A stretch of DNA of 13,103 bases from an uncultured Catenibacterium sp. (lineage in GTDB: Bacteria > Bacillota_I > Bacilli_A > Erysipelotrichales > Coprobacillaceae), in contig NZ_CAAFOM010000091.1 of the NCBI RefSeq assembly GCF_900764565.1, forward strand, positions 1 through 13,103. Reading direction: 5' to 3'. The notes below the pieces were generated by a model. That model was not told the DNA's origin. It was given only the letters and a program-made list of their open reading frames with translations, and ran no database searches. Both the position numbers and the translations under genes were made by a program. This document shows positions 13,051 through 13,103 of the stretch, piece by piece (within the stretch, counting starts at the first letter, position 1; each line of letters starts with the position of its first letter).

Positions 13051-13103
13051 CCTTTCTCTAATAAGTGTTGAAATTTATATGATACGCTACTAAGTATGTA
13101 CTA

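Noticed and set aside
1..13103. CRISPR array, tRNA, rRNA, insertion sequence or integrase
   Set aside because: I saw no regularly spaced repeats, no tRNA-like cloverleaf or rRNA sequence, and no transposase or integrase frame in either strand.

Overview
The window is low-GC, densely packed DNA with strong AGGAGG-type ribosome binding sites. It fits a gut Bacillota (Firmicutes), most likely an Erysipelotrichales/Coprobacillaceae-type anaerobe. The support is the short Firmicutes NagB, the compact anaerobic-type ThiC, the MetA type, a phospho-beta-glucosidase with cre-like sites, and the codon usage. The genus is not assignable from the sequence alone.

Layout. (1) 1-6319 is a housekeeping stretch, all on +: nagB (amino-sugar catabolism), a dGTPase-like HD hydrolase closely coupled to metA, a DUF218/YdcF membrane protein followed by a small unknown membrane protein, a VanY-type D,D-carboxypeptidase, and an unusual three-part fusion (PNPOx-like flavin domain, 2x[4Fe-4S] ferredoxin, Nudix hydrolase). 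Several genes are separated only by a hairpin terminator and an extended -10 promoter. (2) 6264-7330 is an accessory patch. A frameshifted cytidine-deaminase-type toxin gene and its probable immunity gene sit between two imperfect direct repeats of about 110 bp. Each repeat carries a TATAAT box and a cre-like palindrome. The left copy includes the 3' end of the Nudix fusion gene, and the right copy is the promoter region of the next gene. (3) 7378-8847 is a GH1 6-phospho-beta-glucosidase. A bidirectional terminator separates it from the convergent thiC (8889-10196, -), which has a complete TPP riboswitch, a terminator and a sigma-A promoter. (4) 10584-13050 holds a small very acidic orphan protein and then a well-defined three-gene operon. 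It encodes an XRE-type HTH regulator, an ImmA/IrrE-type HExxH metalloprotease and a 280-aa PIN-like nuclease, with its own promoter, a perfect inverted-repeat operator candidate and a terminal hairpin.

How it works together. Most genes are independent metabolic or envelope functions. The HTH-protease-PIN operon looks like a self-regulated toxin or defence module, in which the protease could relieve repression or control a toxic RNase; that mechanism is inference. The deaminase/immunity pair looks like an orphan polymorphic-toxin module, now broken in the toxin and retained in the immunity gene. Four track-style starts are moved downstream on ribosome-binding-site evidence: the YdcF protein to 2997, GH1 to 7378, thiC to 10196 and the acidic protein to 10584.
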